Origin: Anseranas semipalmata
Taxonomy: Eukaryota; Chordata; Aves; Anseriformes; Anseranatidae
Length of the DNA stretch: 64,000 nt
Assembly: GCA_013399115.1 (NCBI GenBank)
Contig: VXAA01006433.1
Span: forward strand, 655,129-719,128
Reading direction: 5' to 3'
The notes under the pieces were generated by a model. That model saw only the letters and a program-made list of their open reading frames with translations, was not told the origin of the DNA and searched no databases. Positions within the stretch are counted from its first letter, which is position 1. Every line of letters starts with the position of its first letter. The position numbers and the translations under genes are program-made. Positions 13,403 to 26,000 of this stretch are shown here, in pieces.

Positions 13403-13557
13403 AGCATATTTCTAGCGAAGTTCTCTGACACACATCTCTGTGTATATATGTTGTGTAACACACACAGATTAGAAATAATGTGTACATCTTTATCAGCGAG
13501 CATAGTTAAACATAGGGGTAGGGTAGTGAAGGATGTGAGCGGTTTTCCAACCATTGC

Positions 13558-13596
13558 ATCTAGCATGCTCATTATAAGTCAGGTTTCCTACTTGCT
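13558..13596 (+). repeat. Left direct repeat of foldback structure
   Basis: A 39-bp segment starting ATCTAGCATGCTCATTATAA. It recurs in the same orientation at 14596-14634 with four visible mismatches. It lies 39 bp outside the left inverted arm. Confidence 0.9.
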
Positions 13597-13635
13597 TCAT
13601 CCCTAAGGAACCGTCAAATATCTTGCTTAGAGATA

Positions 13636-13780
13636 TTTTTTATTGTGTATGTCAGTCTCCAGCTATTCTTACCTTTATTACTGTAATAAGAAAATTAAAT
13701 TGTATCATGGGCAAATAATTCCTAATGAACTCATAGTGCTCTATGTTGCCATGACATAATACATAATACATAATGAATGC
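13636..13780 (+). repeat. Left inverted-repeat arm
   Basis: About 145 bp that reappear in reverse complement at 14422-14558. Shared core words include CAGCTATTCTTACCTTTATT, ACTGTAATAAGAAAATTAAA, GTGCTCTATGTTGCCATGAC and ATAATACATAATGAATGC. This arm has one more ATACATA-type unit than its partner near 13755-13770. Confidence 0.93.
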
Positions 13781-14421
13781 TATAGCTGCATTACTACATG
13801 TAGTTCAAACTAAGTCAGAAATTCTTGGATTTCTTACAGATGTGCTTCTCTGGATGTAAAAATAGATGAGAATACCGGTTCATTCTCCCCATAATTTAAG
13901 AACCTATTAAGAATCAAATTGTCAGGGCTGGCATTCTTCACTTGGCCAATGGGTGCAGCACTCTGACAGTATCAAATCTAGCTGCCACAGCTGAGCTATA
14001 ATATATGGAGATGAAAGTTAAGTTACTGACACATAGCAAAGTTTTTAGACAATGTCTAATAGCAAAGCTGCAAAGACTGCAAGACCTTCCCAATTCTTGA
14101 TCCATTGTTTCTAAACCTAGCATAAAGTGAGAAAAGATATGCAAAATAAATACAGAAACAGAGATAATTTAAGCCACCTACTCTTCCAAGTGTCATCTTA
14201 CCCACAAAGAAAGAGCACTCCAGAATAATATTCTCCTCCAGTGCAGATAGGAATGCCTATTTTCACCTGGCAAAAAGCTTTTTCAGCAGCAGGTGGAGGT
14301 GTGACAGATATCAGCAGCCTTCTCTGACACACAGGAGACTCCATCTAATTCCTGTTATTTTAATTCTACAGCCTATGTTTTGGATGACAGTTTCACCAAT
14401 ATCAGAATAAAAGACATATCT

Positions 14422-14558
14422 GCATTCATTATGTATTATGTCATGGCAACATAGAGCACTACAAGTTCATAGGAATTACTTCCCATGATACAATTTAATT
14501 TTCTTATTACAGTAATAAAGGTAAGAATAGCTGGAGTCTGACATACACAATCAAAAAA
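14422..14558 (-). repeat. Right inverted-repeat arm
   Basis: Reverse complement of 13636-13780 over about 137 bp, with a handful of substitutions and small indels (one single-base and one two-base gap, plus the missing 8-bp unit). The arms are separated by a 641-bp spacer with no coding sequence that I recognise. Confidence 0.93.
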
Positions 14559-14595
14559 ACAGTGAAAGAAATGGGAGCTTTTTGCTCTTGGCTTT

Positions 14596-14634
14596 ATCTA
14601 GCATGCTCATTATAAGTAAGGTTTCTTATTTACT
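14596..14634 (+). repeat. Right direct repeat of foldback structure
   Basis: Second copy of the 39-bp sequence at 13558-13596, same orientation, 37 bp outside the right inverted arm. Confidence 0.9.
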
Positions 14635-14805
14635 CTGGCACTGGGATAAGAAAGATGTTGACAGACTGATTCTTAGGAAACACAGAATTTAAGTTGGTAC
14701 CATCAACAAAATAGTATATAATAAACACCAGCTGCAACTGTCAAGAATCCCTGTGTTAAATATGCTGCACAGAGTTAGTTTTTGCAATGCCGAACACACA
14801 AGATC

Positions 14806-14834
14806 AAAAAAAAAAAAAAAATTAGCTCCCCCCC
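14806..14834 (+). repeat. Poly-A and poly-C tracts
   Basis: A run of about 16 A, then TTAGCT and eight to nine C in a row. Confidence 0.9.
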
Positions 14835-15785
14835 CAAAATCCTAGGAGCAATGAATCCTAAGGGCATAAGCAGATATTCAGCCCTGTAGCCCTGTAGCGA
14901 AATGCAATTGCAGCTCTGTAACGTAGCAGATTTATTGCTTTATAACCTAAAAAGTAGCATTACTGCATTTGACCTGAGAAGGCTGCCAACAGCATAAATT
15001 CACAATGAGCAAAGTCCCATTTCCCTGAACAGAGGAGGAATAAAACAGGAGATGTTTCCTTTGTTCACAGTTTTGAGACTTTTCCAACTAACCACACATA
15101 AAAGCCCCGTTTTTTACAGATTTTTCACAAGGCTGTGTGCCCAAAGTTTGTTCTTCTATTTTCTCAGTCTTTCCTTTTTTAGTTGTAGTTCTCCTTGTCT
15201 CCTTCTCACACACATTTCCATCACTTCAACCCAAGTCCTTCATCCCTGAATTGACCAGACCAAAGAGCTGCCCTTTGGCTGCATAGCTAGTTACTATTTC
15301 AGCCTCTGACGAGACATTTTCCAGGTCCCTAATGACTCAGTCTTCTATTAAGAAATGACATCTACTGGGTTTATGTACATGAAAACCTACTGTTACCATA
15401 TCAATTTCAATGAATTTCTTCCTTCACCAAAATTTCGATTTGCTTCAGCATCCCAAGAAACTACTATGTTGCTAAAGATTAATTAGAGGGCAGAACGTTC
15501 AAGAATATTTGTACTTTTGTTATGTCCAGCAGGAAACGGAATCACTCAGATTTCTTTGTGCATCTTGAATGGCTCAGTGACAGCTCAATATTTAAATAAC
15601 ATAAAACAGAAGATTGACTTCAGATCTTGGCACAGGTTTTCTGTACACATATCTAGCCCTGTAGAGAACCCTCACCCAGTGACAGGACAAGAGGCAATGG
15701 GTACAAACTGAAATACAAGAAATTCCCATTTATATGTTTAAATAGAAAAAAACAAACTTTTTTTTTTTTCACTGTAAGGGTGACT

Positions 15786-15945
15786 GAGCTGAAAGAGGTT
15801 ATGCAGAGAGGTTGTGGAGCATCCATCCTTGGAGATACTCACAACACGACTGGAAAAGGCCCTGTGCAACCTGCTCTAAGTGACCCTGCTTCGAGCAGAG
15901 GGTTGGCCAAGATGATCTGCAGAGGTGCCTGCCAGCCCCAGCCAC
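15786..15945 (+). mobile_element. CR1 LINE 3' end, diverged copy
   Basis: Plus-oriented CR1 fragment recognisable by GAGAGGTTGTGGAGCATCC, CATCCTTGGAGA, GTGCAACCTG, TGACCCTGCTTCGAGCAGAG, GGTTGGCCAAGATGATCT and AGAGGTGCCTGCCAGCCCCA. The usual ATTCTATGATT tail is not seen; the match fades after the CCAGCCCCAGCC block. It is 5'-truncated and non-coding. Confidence 0.88.
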
Positions 15946-18900
15946 TGCACAGCACCGCGCCTACTGTATCAAGTCTACAGGCACAGCGCTGCACAAAAAT
16001 TCTCATCGTGAAGTGGTAAGCTGTACCTTGCCCAAAGTACACAGGTAGTGGCTCTATCATATTTTTACAGTCTCTGTTTCATCAACTACATTGGAGTATA
16101 TTCCTTCCTCTTAGCTGTTCCTCTTATGAAGAAAAATAGGGAATTGCAAGAACTTCATTTTGGTCATAAATTTTCATCTTATATTGAAATTCAAAATTAT
16201 TTCTCAAGTTACCTCAGCACTCTTCTTTTTTGGATTTCCTGATTATTGCTTTGTTGATGATTCATTCAGCACCTCTAACTTCCCTGTACCTTTACTTGCA
16301 ACCCAGCAGATCATGCTGAGCAAATCAAGCACTCATGAACCATGGACTCCAGCTCTCCTTCCAGGTATCTGTAGTCCTTCCCAATTCCTGCATTTCCTCA
16401 TGACCTACTATGTTTTCAACTACTCTTTAAAATACATGTAAACATAGTAGCCAGTTGAGAGATTTTGCCCTCTTTTATTTGCCTGCCAAAACAGAAAGAT
16501 AGAGAAGTGAGAAACTATCCAAAAAGTACCAGTCACAAACATACCAAATGTTCACCCCACTCCTACACACAAATTAATGAGCTGGCTACACAGAATCAAG
16601 CAGCGTCTCATACACCTTACAATCTTATGGTGGCTTATACCTGGTCTTTGTAAATATTCACTGTATTTTCAAACGGTATACTTAAAAATAAAGCATAAAA
16701 ATTTCATCATAATTAAAGATATAACTTGAACCTAACCAGATATATCTTTTCATGAAAAATTCTCCATCAATAAAGTACTTGAAAAGCCTGCCAGCTTCAG
16801 CTCCTCAGGCCACCAATATCAAAGAGTTTTCAAGTAAGGTGAATCTCAAAGGTAAGTTAAAATGTATTTTAGGTTACTATATGTGAACTACCAAGAGAAT
16901 CACCAAAGATGTACGTTGTATAACTTTGGTCCCATGTACGCCAAAAAAGTACCTTCTCCTCTTGACCCAGAAAAGGATGGCAATCAAACGAACTAGTGAA
17001 AATGAAACAAGTTAAACTCAGCAGGACAAATTTTCATGATAGTTACAAAACTACAATCCCCCTGAAGTCAAATGGAAATGTATCGGTTCAACTTAACAGA
17101 ACTTGGCACAGCAAGCAGTTTTCTGCTGTTCCTTCTGAGTACCACCAGCTCATGAAATGCTGCATCTCTCACTTCCATATGGCTACATCTTAGCAAGATT
17201 ACGCAGTTCTTTTCTATCCTAGCATTTTATTATAAGTATTTAATTCATCAGATATCATGAGTCAGGCTGTATTCTCTGTATCTTTTTCTGGTGTGTTGTT
17301 TTCATTCTACATTTATGTCCTCTCTCAACACAGTCTTAATGGTTAGGACTGGATCTAACTTTGCCCTTCCAGGATAGGCTTCCCACTGATTTCTGCAGGT
17401 TCTGGATCAATCTCTTGCTATCAAGATTATAAAATAGGATTTTTTATAAATTTGCAACACGTAATTTATTGGCAATTTCATTTGGCTCCTGTCAAGGAAC
17501 TTAGGAATATAGATTATTTTCAGGTACATTAGGATACACACAAACATAATATTTAAATCAATAAAAGACAGACCTACAAATAAAGAACTAAACTGCACAC
17601 ACTGTGGCACACCTTACTCTGGGAAATAGTAATGATGTGTTACAGAAATGCTGAGCATTGCACAGGCATGTGGCTTCTACACTGAGGCAAAGTTTGGCTA
17701 GGCACAGAAACACGAGTGATGCACAGCATGACACAAGCACCTGCATGAATTACAACCAAACCGTCCGGGGGTCTGAAAGCAGACTTTCCCACTGAGGCAC
17801 TGGCACACAGAAAACAAGGACTGTGAAAGAACAGGTGTAGTTATAGGCATATACGATACACAAATCATTTACAAGTTAAGTAAGCAGCCAGGAGGAGTCG
17901 TGCAACATTTTCCCAGCATAGAGGAAAAATAATTGCACGTGGTGTTTCAAGCAAGAGGTTGATTAAACACAACAGGAAATTAGAAATGTGCCTTCCTTAA
18001 GAATTTGACGCAGTAGGAACTGCCTTAAGAGCTACAACTATCTCTTGTCTATACAGTGATGATTCTCTTATCAAGAAACTGAGCAATAACCAGACTGCCT
18101 AACCAGTGATTAATCTTCCCAGCATATGGTAATATTCTTTCACTCAGTACTGATCTCATCATGTAACCTTAGCTGTCTTCAACTAGAGGGCATGGCAAGT
18201 AATTCATTGACTTAATTTAGCTTTATGCAAAGCAGAGGGACTATATGAAAGCAAATTAAAAATGAGCATAAAAAGCAGGAAAATATGTTTGCCACTTTGC
18301 TTGTTCACTTTACTGGCTTAGCCATAGGGATATGTTGATTCTTCTTTTGTATTGGGATTTATTTTCTCTATAAAGTACTTCACAATGTTCACTTGAAAAA
18401 GCTCAGCAGAAGGAGATTTCAGAAATATGTTAATTAAATGTTGACAGGAATCTCTGTGGACGCCCACAAAAGCAAGATTCTCAGGAAATGTCTGTTAAGA
18501 TCTCCAAATTTGTGCAGGAAGACTAATTTTAATCACATATTTCTGGATTTATTTTATGAATCAATGCCACATCAGTCTTCTCTGGCCTTTTATTCCAAAC
18601 CCTTATGTATGGAACCCTGCCAGAAAGGGATTCACAGCACTGGCAAGCTGTTGCATGAGCCTGAGTTAATGCATTTAAAAATACTGCTTACCGTTTTCTT
18701 AGTTTTTAGGAAGGGACTATGAAGACAAGTTATAGTCCCCTCTGTGTATTTTTCCTTGATTCTACCAGTTATATAAAAGGCTGGTTTCATCAGACAGCCC
18801 TTTTTGTGGAAGGGACTTCATTAGAGGCGTTTCACAACAAAAACTACCTTATCCCCCTACATCTTATAATTGCGGTCCATTCCAGGGGCTAGTTGAATTA

Positions 18901-19883
18901 TCTTCAAACGAGCCAGATGGGGTACTGCTAGCAATGGCAGCACATAACAAAAACAAGGCAGATAAATGCACTACATTTTCTATCTTGATGTACCATAAAT
19001 ATCAGTAGGAGGTAAAAGTTGTCTTCATGCACTAGCTGGAATAATTCTCCAGCCAATCTCCATCTGATCTGCTCAGCTATCACATGTATTGCCACCAGAA
19101 ATGCTACACAATGAAATGGCGCAGAATACAATCTCCATTGTGATAAATACTGCACTGCAAACTAAAGAAGATTTTTTTCCCTGTAGGATTCATACAGCAA
19201 TCATTACATATTCTTCCTTTGCAAGTATATACTTTTTTCCATAAAGAAGACATACAAATATTGGTATACTCTCACTAAAACAGCAGTAGTTCCACAATAA
19301 AAAGGGAATGAATGTGTGTGTCCATCTCTCTCTTTGTGCAGTAGTTCAAATAAACTACTATGTGTCATCCTACTATCATAGCACTAATAGAGGCTCAATT
19401 TTATCAGATGTTCTGTAACCTCAATTCTAATAATATCGCTAGCAGCTGAAGTGATCTACATTCAAAGAGGAGGGGTTCAACATTAAAACATAAATTCAAG
19501 TTTTGTTAAGGGAAGCACATGTATAATAAAAGCATCAATTTTAAAGGGATACCCTGGTAAGAATAATGGAGTAAGATACAAAATAAGAGATTTACACATC
19601 CATTTCAGATTGTAAATACAGTTCATCTGATACAGATGCTGCAAGGAAAAAAACCCAAAGCCCTAACAATTACTATATTGGCTGAAAAGAAACTGAAAAT
19701 CCCAATCACAGGGAGGTCTGCCCAAGTACAGGCTGCATGTTTAGGCATGGGCATAAGCAATTAATACTTGCTGACATGACAAAATGTTTTTTTTGTCAAA
19801 GTTCTGGAATCTGTAACGTCACAGCTTGAGAGCAAAACCTCAGCAGGCCTCTATCAAAGCCAAAAGTAATTAAGTGTACTTAC

Positions 19884-19975
19884 ATGTACTCCCTGTGTGC
19901 AGAATGTACAGCAGCTGCGTTGCTGTAACGCCACAAAACTATCGCTGATGACAAAACATCCAGGGTAGCATCAAA
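19884..19975 (-). CDS. TMEM163: TMEM163 internal coding exon (92 nt, zinc-binding membrane segment 2)
   Basis: Minus-strand exon bounded by a CTCTTTCAG acceptor and an AT|GTAAGT donor. It encodes 30 whole codons beginning FDATLDVLSSAIVLWRYSN and ending AHREY, plus two bases (AT) of a split Ile codon completed by the first base (A) of the exon at 1335. It matches human TMEM163 at about residues 123-152 with a single visible change, I to T in FDAxLD. The two Asp of the DxxxD motif, known from the human protein (D124 and D128) to matter for zinc handling, are both present, so the transport function is probably kept. This is the core of membrane segment 2 and the following cytoplasmic loop. The neighbouring exon in the 5' direction is 1.1 kb away and the next 3' exon is 18.5 kb away. 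Confidence 0.97.
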
Positions 19976-21097
19976 CTGAAAGAGATACAGAGTCAATTTT
20001 TTTGCGGGCCATTAACATGCCCTGTACTAACAGTAATGCATTCACCATCCTGCTGCACAGGCACAAAGCAGCTTCAAATAAATCATTTTAATGAAAGTAG
20101 GATTTACATTCATTAAATTGATCTTCACATTTTTGCCATGTGTTATTGCACAATGATACACTTCAGAGCTCATTAAGTCATCAAGGGATTAAGAACATTT
20201 ATTTGTAATCCATCACTTGTGGAGGAGTTCAAAAAAACTGCCACTATGGCACTGCAAGAGTTAAATTACTAATATAATTCATATGCAGGGACTCTAAAAG
20301 AAAAGTGTTTGAAAATGCCTGTCAAGCATTGCTTTTCCCTGCATATTCACTAATTTTCTTCAGCAGAAGGTTTGGTTTCAAAGCAAGGAAATGTTATTTT
20401 TTTTTTCAAAATCCCATTTTATCAAGATTTCATATTATTCTATATCATCAGCCAAACAGAGAACGTTTTTCCTTCCAGCAAATGAAGACGTGATTTTAGG
20501 TAACACCTAAAAGCTGCAAAAAACATGCTTGTCCCACTATGAGAACTTTCATACTCAATCAAACCTTCTACAGAGTCAATCTAACCTTCAAATTTGAAGG
20601 CAAATGCCAAAATGTTTGAAATCAGGCATTTTTCATGTCATAAGGAATTTTTTGCTCTGCCACCAATCAGGAAAGTCATGGCAACTATTAGAGAAGAAAG
20701 GTCTCATCCTGAAGTCAACAGCAGTTTTACCACAGACTTCAATAGCAAGGTCATCCAAAGCTCAGAAGGAACTTCAGAATTTCGCTCTGGTTCAACAAGG
20801 AAACCGAATAAGCTGATAGATTTTGTAAAAGCAAACTATATCTGGTGGATATCACCTATCAATGATGAGATATAAATACTGATATTAACTCCAGTGTAAG
20901 ACTTGGAAACTGAAAAACTGTAATGAAAATATTTTTACAATCCCTTCCATCATATGACTTCAACGGTAATTTTTATAATCCATCACTGATTTTGCACATC
21001 TTACCATGAACTTACAATAAAAAAATACAGTATTTCATGTTCAGCAAGAGCACGTGAAAAAAATGGTAGAGAATATTTAAGTTGTATCTCTACTTAC
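19976..21097 (-). other. TMEM163: TMEM163 short intron (1.1 kb)
   Basis: Intron joining the 44-nt and 92-nt exons, with GT and AG ends on the minus strand. The part at about 20030-20245, next to the 92-nt exon, has many TTAAT/ATTA, CATTAAATTGAT and CACAATGA words, as in vertebrate conserved non-coding elements. A plus-strand open frame at 20594-20875 has no recognisable domain. Confidence 0.85.
20030..20245. promoter_or_regulatory. Candidate conserved non-coding element near the 92-nt exon
   Basis: Repeat-free intronic sequence within 300 bp of the TMEM163 exon at 19884-19975, with AATCATTTTAATGAAAG, CATTCATTAAATTGATC, TTATTGCACAATGATAC and CATTAAGTCATCAAGGG. It could be a splicing or transcriptional enhancer. 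Confidence 0.22.
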
Positions 21098-21141
21098 AGC
21101 AAATCCAAATGATGATGCACTGTATCTCATTACGGAGACAG
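21098..21141 (-). CDS. TMEM163: TMEM163 internal coding exon (44 nt, start of second membrane segment)
   Basis: This is a small internal exon read on the minus strand. It starts after a CCTTTAG acceptor and ends at a GCT|GTAAGT donor. It opens with the last two bases (CT) of a split codon, then encodes VSVMRYSASSFGFA. I recall human TMEM163 as having the same peptide with A in place of the second S of ASS, at about residues 109-122, preceded by a Thr that fits the split codon. TMEM163 (SV31) is a six-pass zinc-transporting protein of synaptic vesicles, endolysosomes and plasma membrane, related to the cation diffusion facilitators. This piece covers the loop after membrane segment 1 and the start of segment 2. 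The exon is too short for ORF finders; it was found by reading the minus strand upstream of its neighbour. The next exon begins in phase 0, which fits exactly. Confidence 0.95.
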
Positions 21142-23069
21142 CTAAAGGAAAGAAAACATTATTTAGAATCAATTAAAATCTTGTCAATCCTTTCTTCTTC
21201 TCTCAGCTGGAATCTACAAAATTAGTTTCAACACATGGGCTTAGTTTCACCCAGCTGCCACTAGAATGACCTGACCAACACTTACAGAAGGTCTACAAGG
21301 ACGACCTAGCGCTACAGGACATCGTTAGGTCACTCAAGAGTACTCAAGTTCACACCTGAACTAAAAAAAGCAGACTCATCAATGACTGTCAATCTCAAGC
21401 TGACAAACGCAATAACTGATTTTCAGTATTTCAGTATTCATTAGAACAGCTGGGCAGAACAGAGTGGTTGTGGTTTGCCTTTTTTCAGTAATGGCAAGCT
21501 ACAGTTCTGTGGCACTCGTTTGGATAAACAGCAATTAAAATCTTGGAATAAATAACCCTTTTCTTATTCATCTGAGACCTAGCTCTGGCCACAAGCACGC
21601 CAGATACCACAAATATTTGGACTTTCTCATTACAGCTGGCCAAAACACAAAGAAAAGTCATCAAGTTCCTTTCCAGATTCACTTTTTTTCTCAAAGCTGA
21701 AGAGTATTCAAAGAGTAAGTATGGATTTACATCTCCCTCTCATTGCTAAACCATGATTTCCCACGCTCCAGCTCCTAGGTGAAAAAAGAGGCTGTGCGTC
21801 CTGGTCAGACTTGCCAGCCAAGAGCTACACGTGACAAACTGACACTAGCTTGCAGTGTTCCAGCTGCAAATTTGAACACTTCACTGCATAATAATATGTT
21901 TCCTATCAGATTTCCACTGCATACCTCCTTAGAGTCACACAGTTTCAAAAACCGTGGTAGTTTTATCAACAAAACTACGGGCATTCACAGGCACGCGCAG
22001 CTCGCACTGTTCCAGCAGTCATTGCTCTCATGCGATGCCGTTCAAAGCCACACCTTCCTCCTGCTTCTACTTCTAGACTGCCTCTAAAGGGGAATTCTCC
22101 CCTCAGTTTTGACTAAATCTCCAGCTTTTTTCCACCACTCTAATCCAGATTTAAAACAAATTAACTGTGGTTCCCTCAAAAATGAACACATTATTTCTAT
22201 GGGAGATGAAGTATGCATAGACAGCCACACATCTTAAGAATGCTTTGGGAGGCACATTTAGCGTCTTTAAAACATAACTGTCTTTATTTTTATGTATTCT
22301 ACCACAGTGAACATCTACAGCACTAACACCCAATCTGCTTGGCCCTGAGCTATCTGAAACAGCAATTAAAAACAAGTATTAATCATTGGACCAACAGTGT
22401 CACAAGTCTGCTCAAACCTTTTTGCTAGCTAGTGAATAAGACTGGTAGAAAAGACTTTCATCCCTACAATACAAACTTGTACTGGTAAAAAGCCATAATA
22501 AAAGTAGGAATGTCCATTTAAGCAAGGGGAAGATATATTTTTATATTACTTAATTAGACACCGGTTTTCTAATGGGAATAACAACCCATTTGTCATTCAT
22601 TGCAAGTCAAATAATAATGTTAAAGTACCTTCGGCACTGATTTAAACACATTAATACTTCCAGCTGACAAGTCCGGTAATAAAGTTCACCGGTAAATCAC
22701 TCCAGCTTACACGGGATGTCTGCCCATGAGTCTAGGCTCTATGGCAAAGAAAGCAACTGTAAGAGTTGCACACAGGGCATCAGCTCCTAGATGTGGCCTG
22801 GGTGACCACCTCCTGTAAAGACAACCACGGGCTCCCATTCTATGCCCTGAAGATGAAAGGACTTTTAGGGAAGTACTTGTTACCATCCAAGCCCTAGAGA
22901 CCCCTGGGTGAAGGACTGAGGACCAACCAGTGGTCCTTAGGCCTGCAGTATCACTGCCATGCTCCACCAGCAATGCACGGCATTGCAGGAGTGGATTACG
23001 AGGCGAGGGTTTCGCTCCCTTTCTCCCTGATGTACATTCTCAGCTATTCCCAGATGACCCTCTGATATT

Positions 23070-23086
23070 AAAAAAAAAAAAAAAAA
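23070..23086 (+). repeat. Poly-A tract
   Basis: About 17 consecutive A. Confidence 0.95.
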
Positions 23087-26000
23087 GATTCCTAATCTCC
23101 ATATTGAATCAGGATGATGGTAGGAAACAAGCAATGAGGAAAGAACAGAGCAGGTAGCTTAAAAGTCCTGTGGAGTCGCTGTATGCGTTTAGCAGCTACG
23201 CAGACCTGACAGTGGGAGCCTGCTTTCAGCTATTTTATTGGCTAAATTGGACGGCATTTTATTACCTCTAAAACAAAGGAGATAATCCTCATGCATTTGC
23301 CTGACATTTGTAAACAGAAGTTGCAAGGAGTCAGAAACTAAAAATAGAGGCAGCACAGTGAGCCACAAACCTACCGCTGTCTCCACCTGCACAGTGACAT
23401 CCATTTGCGAGGTCTGCCAAGACACGGGTCAGATTTTACTACAGTTCCCTCACCCCCTCCAAAGTAATTCCAAATAAAGAAGAATACCCCATTTCCTACA
23501 AATTCTGTCCTCAACAAAATAAGTTTTTTTCCCATTCCCATTCCCATGTGCCTCAAAAATCAGATGGCTAGGCCCCTAACAAACTCATACCAATTTAACT
23601 CTTCAGCCGCCTAGTCTCCTGCCAGCTTGTGCTGGGTTTAACCCACCTAAAAGGTGTTCCTGGAGCACCCGGACCCGCAGGTACCTGGGACTCAGAAGAG
23701 AGCTGGGTCCCTTTTTGCACAAACAGATGAGGCAAGAAATAGTACAGAGAATTAATTCTGCCTCCAGCTCTCCTAGCCAGAGATCTTTGGGTCTGGGCAC
23801 AAATTAGAAGGATGGTACATAAAAGCATCTCCTCCATCTGTCAGAAAACCTCCTATTACCTATTCAGAGAGGGGCAACTATTTTTAGGAAACTCTTCTTG
23901 ATGGGACAATCAATCCGGCGTGTTCACTTTAAAGTTAGCCTTTTGAAAGACACACCTGGATGTCAGCATATAAATTATCAGGCTTCAAAGCACATGACCT
24001 GCACTTAGCAGAAATCAGGCAGGCAATTTAAACATCACCCAAAGTGTTGGGCTTATTTCTGTGTGTATTACCATGCTTATCTTGCAGGTTGTGCAGAGTC
24101 ACGAGCAAGAGGACTGGAAGCTGTACAGAATCAGAAGTGAAACTGAAATACAGTCTGTTTTCATCTCCCAGTGTTGGTAAAACATCAAAAATTAATGTTA
24201 CAATAAATATTTCAAAGTAAATCCGTTCCAAGCACAGAAAACCAAAGGAGAAATACTTTCTAAAAAATCCACAAAAAAGCCCTTCACAACAGCCGAAGGC
24301 AAAGAACAGACAAGGCTCTAATACCATTAATACCTGTAATGAACTCTACTAATGTTTACCAGCACCAGCAGGTACACATGCATTTCCCCAAGTACCTTTA
24401 TTCTCCACACAGAAATTTTAGTAGAGCAAAATCTAAGGATGCTTACGTGCATGCCCACAATCTCTGCAATAAGCATGGTAGCTACAAACAGCTGCCCAAC
24501 AGCCAGTACCTCAGAGATGATTCTGCCAGACATTTCATCTGCATGGGCAGGTCCAGTGCTATCCATCAGCGCCATGCTCCCACACCCATATTTCTACCTC
24601 AGAGTTAAAGGCAAAACTGCACCAACCCTATCCATACAAAATCGGAAGATTTTTCCCAGTTTATAATTACATCAACATGGTAAAGACCCTTATTTCTGGG
24701 CAACACCATTATACCGTTACGGTTCCCAGGGGAAGCGTAAGTTAGACGTACTGTACCCCCACTGACTGGGGTGTGGCTGGTAGGCCAAGAAACCACTCTC
24801 CTCTAAGTTTTTGGGTTTTTTTTCCGGTTTCTGGATTAGGTTTCTGCACACATTCTACGCATTTCAGAGCCGCACTGCACCGTCCAGCCTGGTTCTGCCA
24901 TTCCGTGGACTGCAGGCACAGCTGGAACTTCTGGCAGCTGGAGGTGTACAAAAGGAACCTAGGATGTACTGTTCCTTTCCTTCATGAAGAAAGGTGCAAT
25001 CCCACCAGAAGTATTAATCAGCTTTACCTTTTCCTTCATTTTTTTAAAGGACTGAGGTCACTGATGTAAACGAGTGACTCTACTACTTAATGTTACTTTT
25101 CTTTACTTCTTCCATAGTAAAAAAAAAGCTCAAGGTACCCTAAACATCTTTGTAGATTCAGCCTGGTGATAAATCCTGCCATTGGTAGTGGTAAAATTTT
25201 CCAGGAATATCCTTCATTCCTTGCCTTGTACTCAGCTAATATTTGTTTCTTTGCTCGTTTTAATCTATTGCAATGGTCAAATTTTTAGCAGCTACAAATT
25301 TCCGTAACTTTATTTACGTCAATGAACTACAATAGTGTGTATCAGTAGAAGATTTTCCCCATTTATTAATAAAGAAACAGTACAATTTCAGGGCTTTGTG
25401 CAATTTTTTTTTTTGTTTGAGTTTAATCTAAACAATCCTTTTCAATTTGCTGACATTGTAGCACAAATAATAATTATTATCACCTCTGACTCCAGGATTT
25501 TTTAACTGAAATCACTCATTTTTCAATATTTCAATTTCATAACTTTTTGTTATTATTTAATTTTGCAAATAATTAAACACCAGTTCTCCCTTAATTCCCT
25601 TTGTTTACATATTTTCTGACGATATTTCTCTTGTCACCGCATCATCGCCTTAAGGTAAAGGACCAGAAGACTTCCATTTCAAGGGTTAAATACTCACAGT
25701 ACTGGCTTTCAAGCAGGCAGCACGGATGTCATTTTCATTATACCATGGTGCTGAGCAATTGTAACAATCTCAAAGAGTAGCAGAGCAGTCCAGTCCTAAG
25801 GCTTACTTAGCCACCCAATCCACTTCTGTTTAATTTGCTTTCACCTTCCCATTTGCTACCACAAGAGCATCCATGCCTCCACTGGCATGTCCCACCAGTG
25901 GACAGAACAGCCCTGGCAACTGGGCAGGACTGAGCTATGCTCTCTGGTTGCTAGATCCTGAATTATGAAACAATCCTACTGCAAAAAAACAAGGTATTAC

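Larger units (their letters stand above)
1336..19883 (-). other. TMEM163: TMEM163 intron of 18.5 kb
   Basis: Intron between the segment-2 and segment-3 exons. It is AT-rich and stop-rich in all frames. Contents that can be named are an ancient dispersed repeat near 1912-2010, a plus-strand candidate exon at 2403-2631, CR1 3' ends at 8270-8450 and 15786-15945, simple repeats near 1779, 4273, 10505, 11335 and 14806, the palindrome cluster at 13353-13402, and the foldback structure at 13558-14633. A more GC-rich patch lies at about 9390-9870 without an identifiable gene. Outside these I see nothing specific. Confidence 0.85.
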
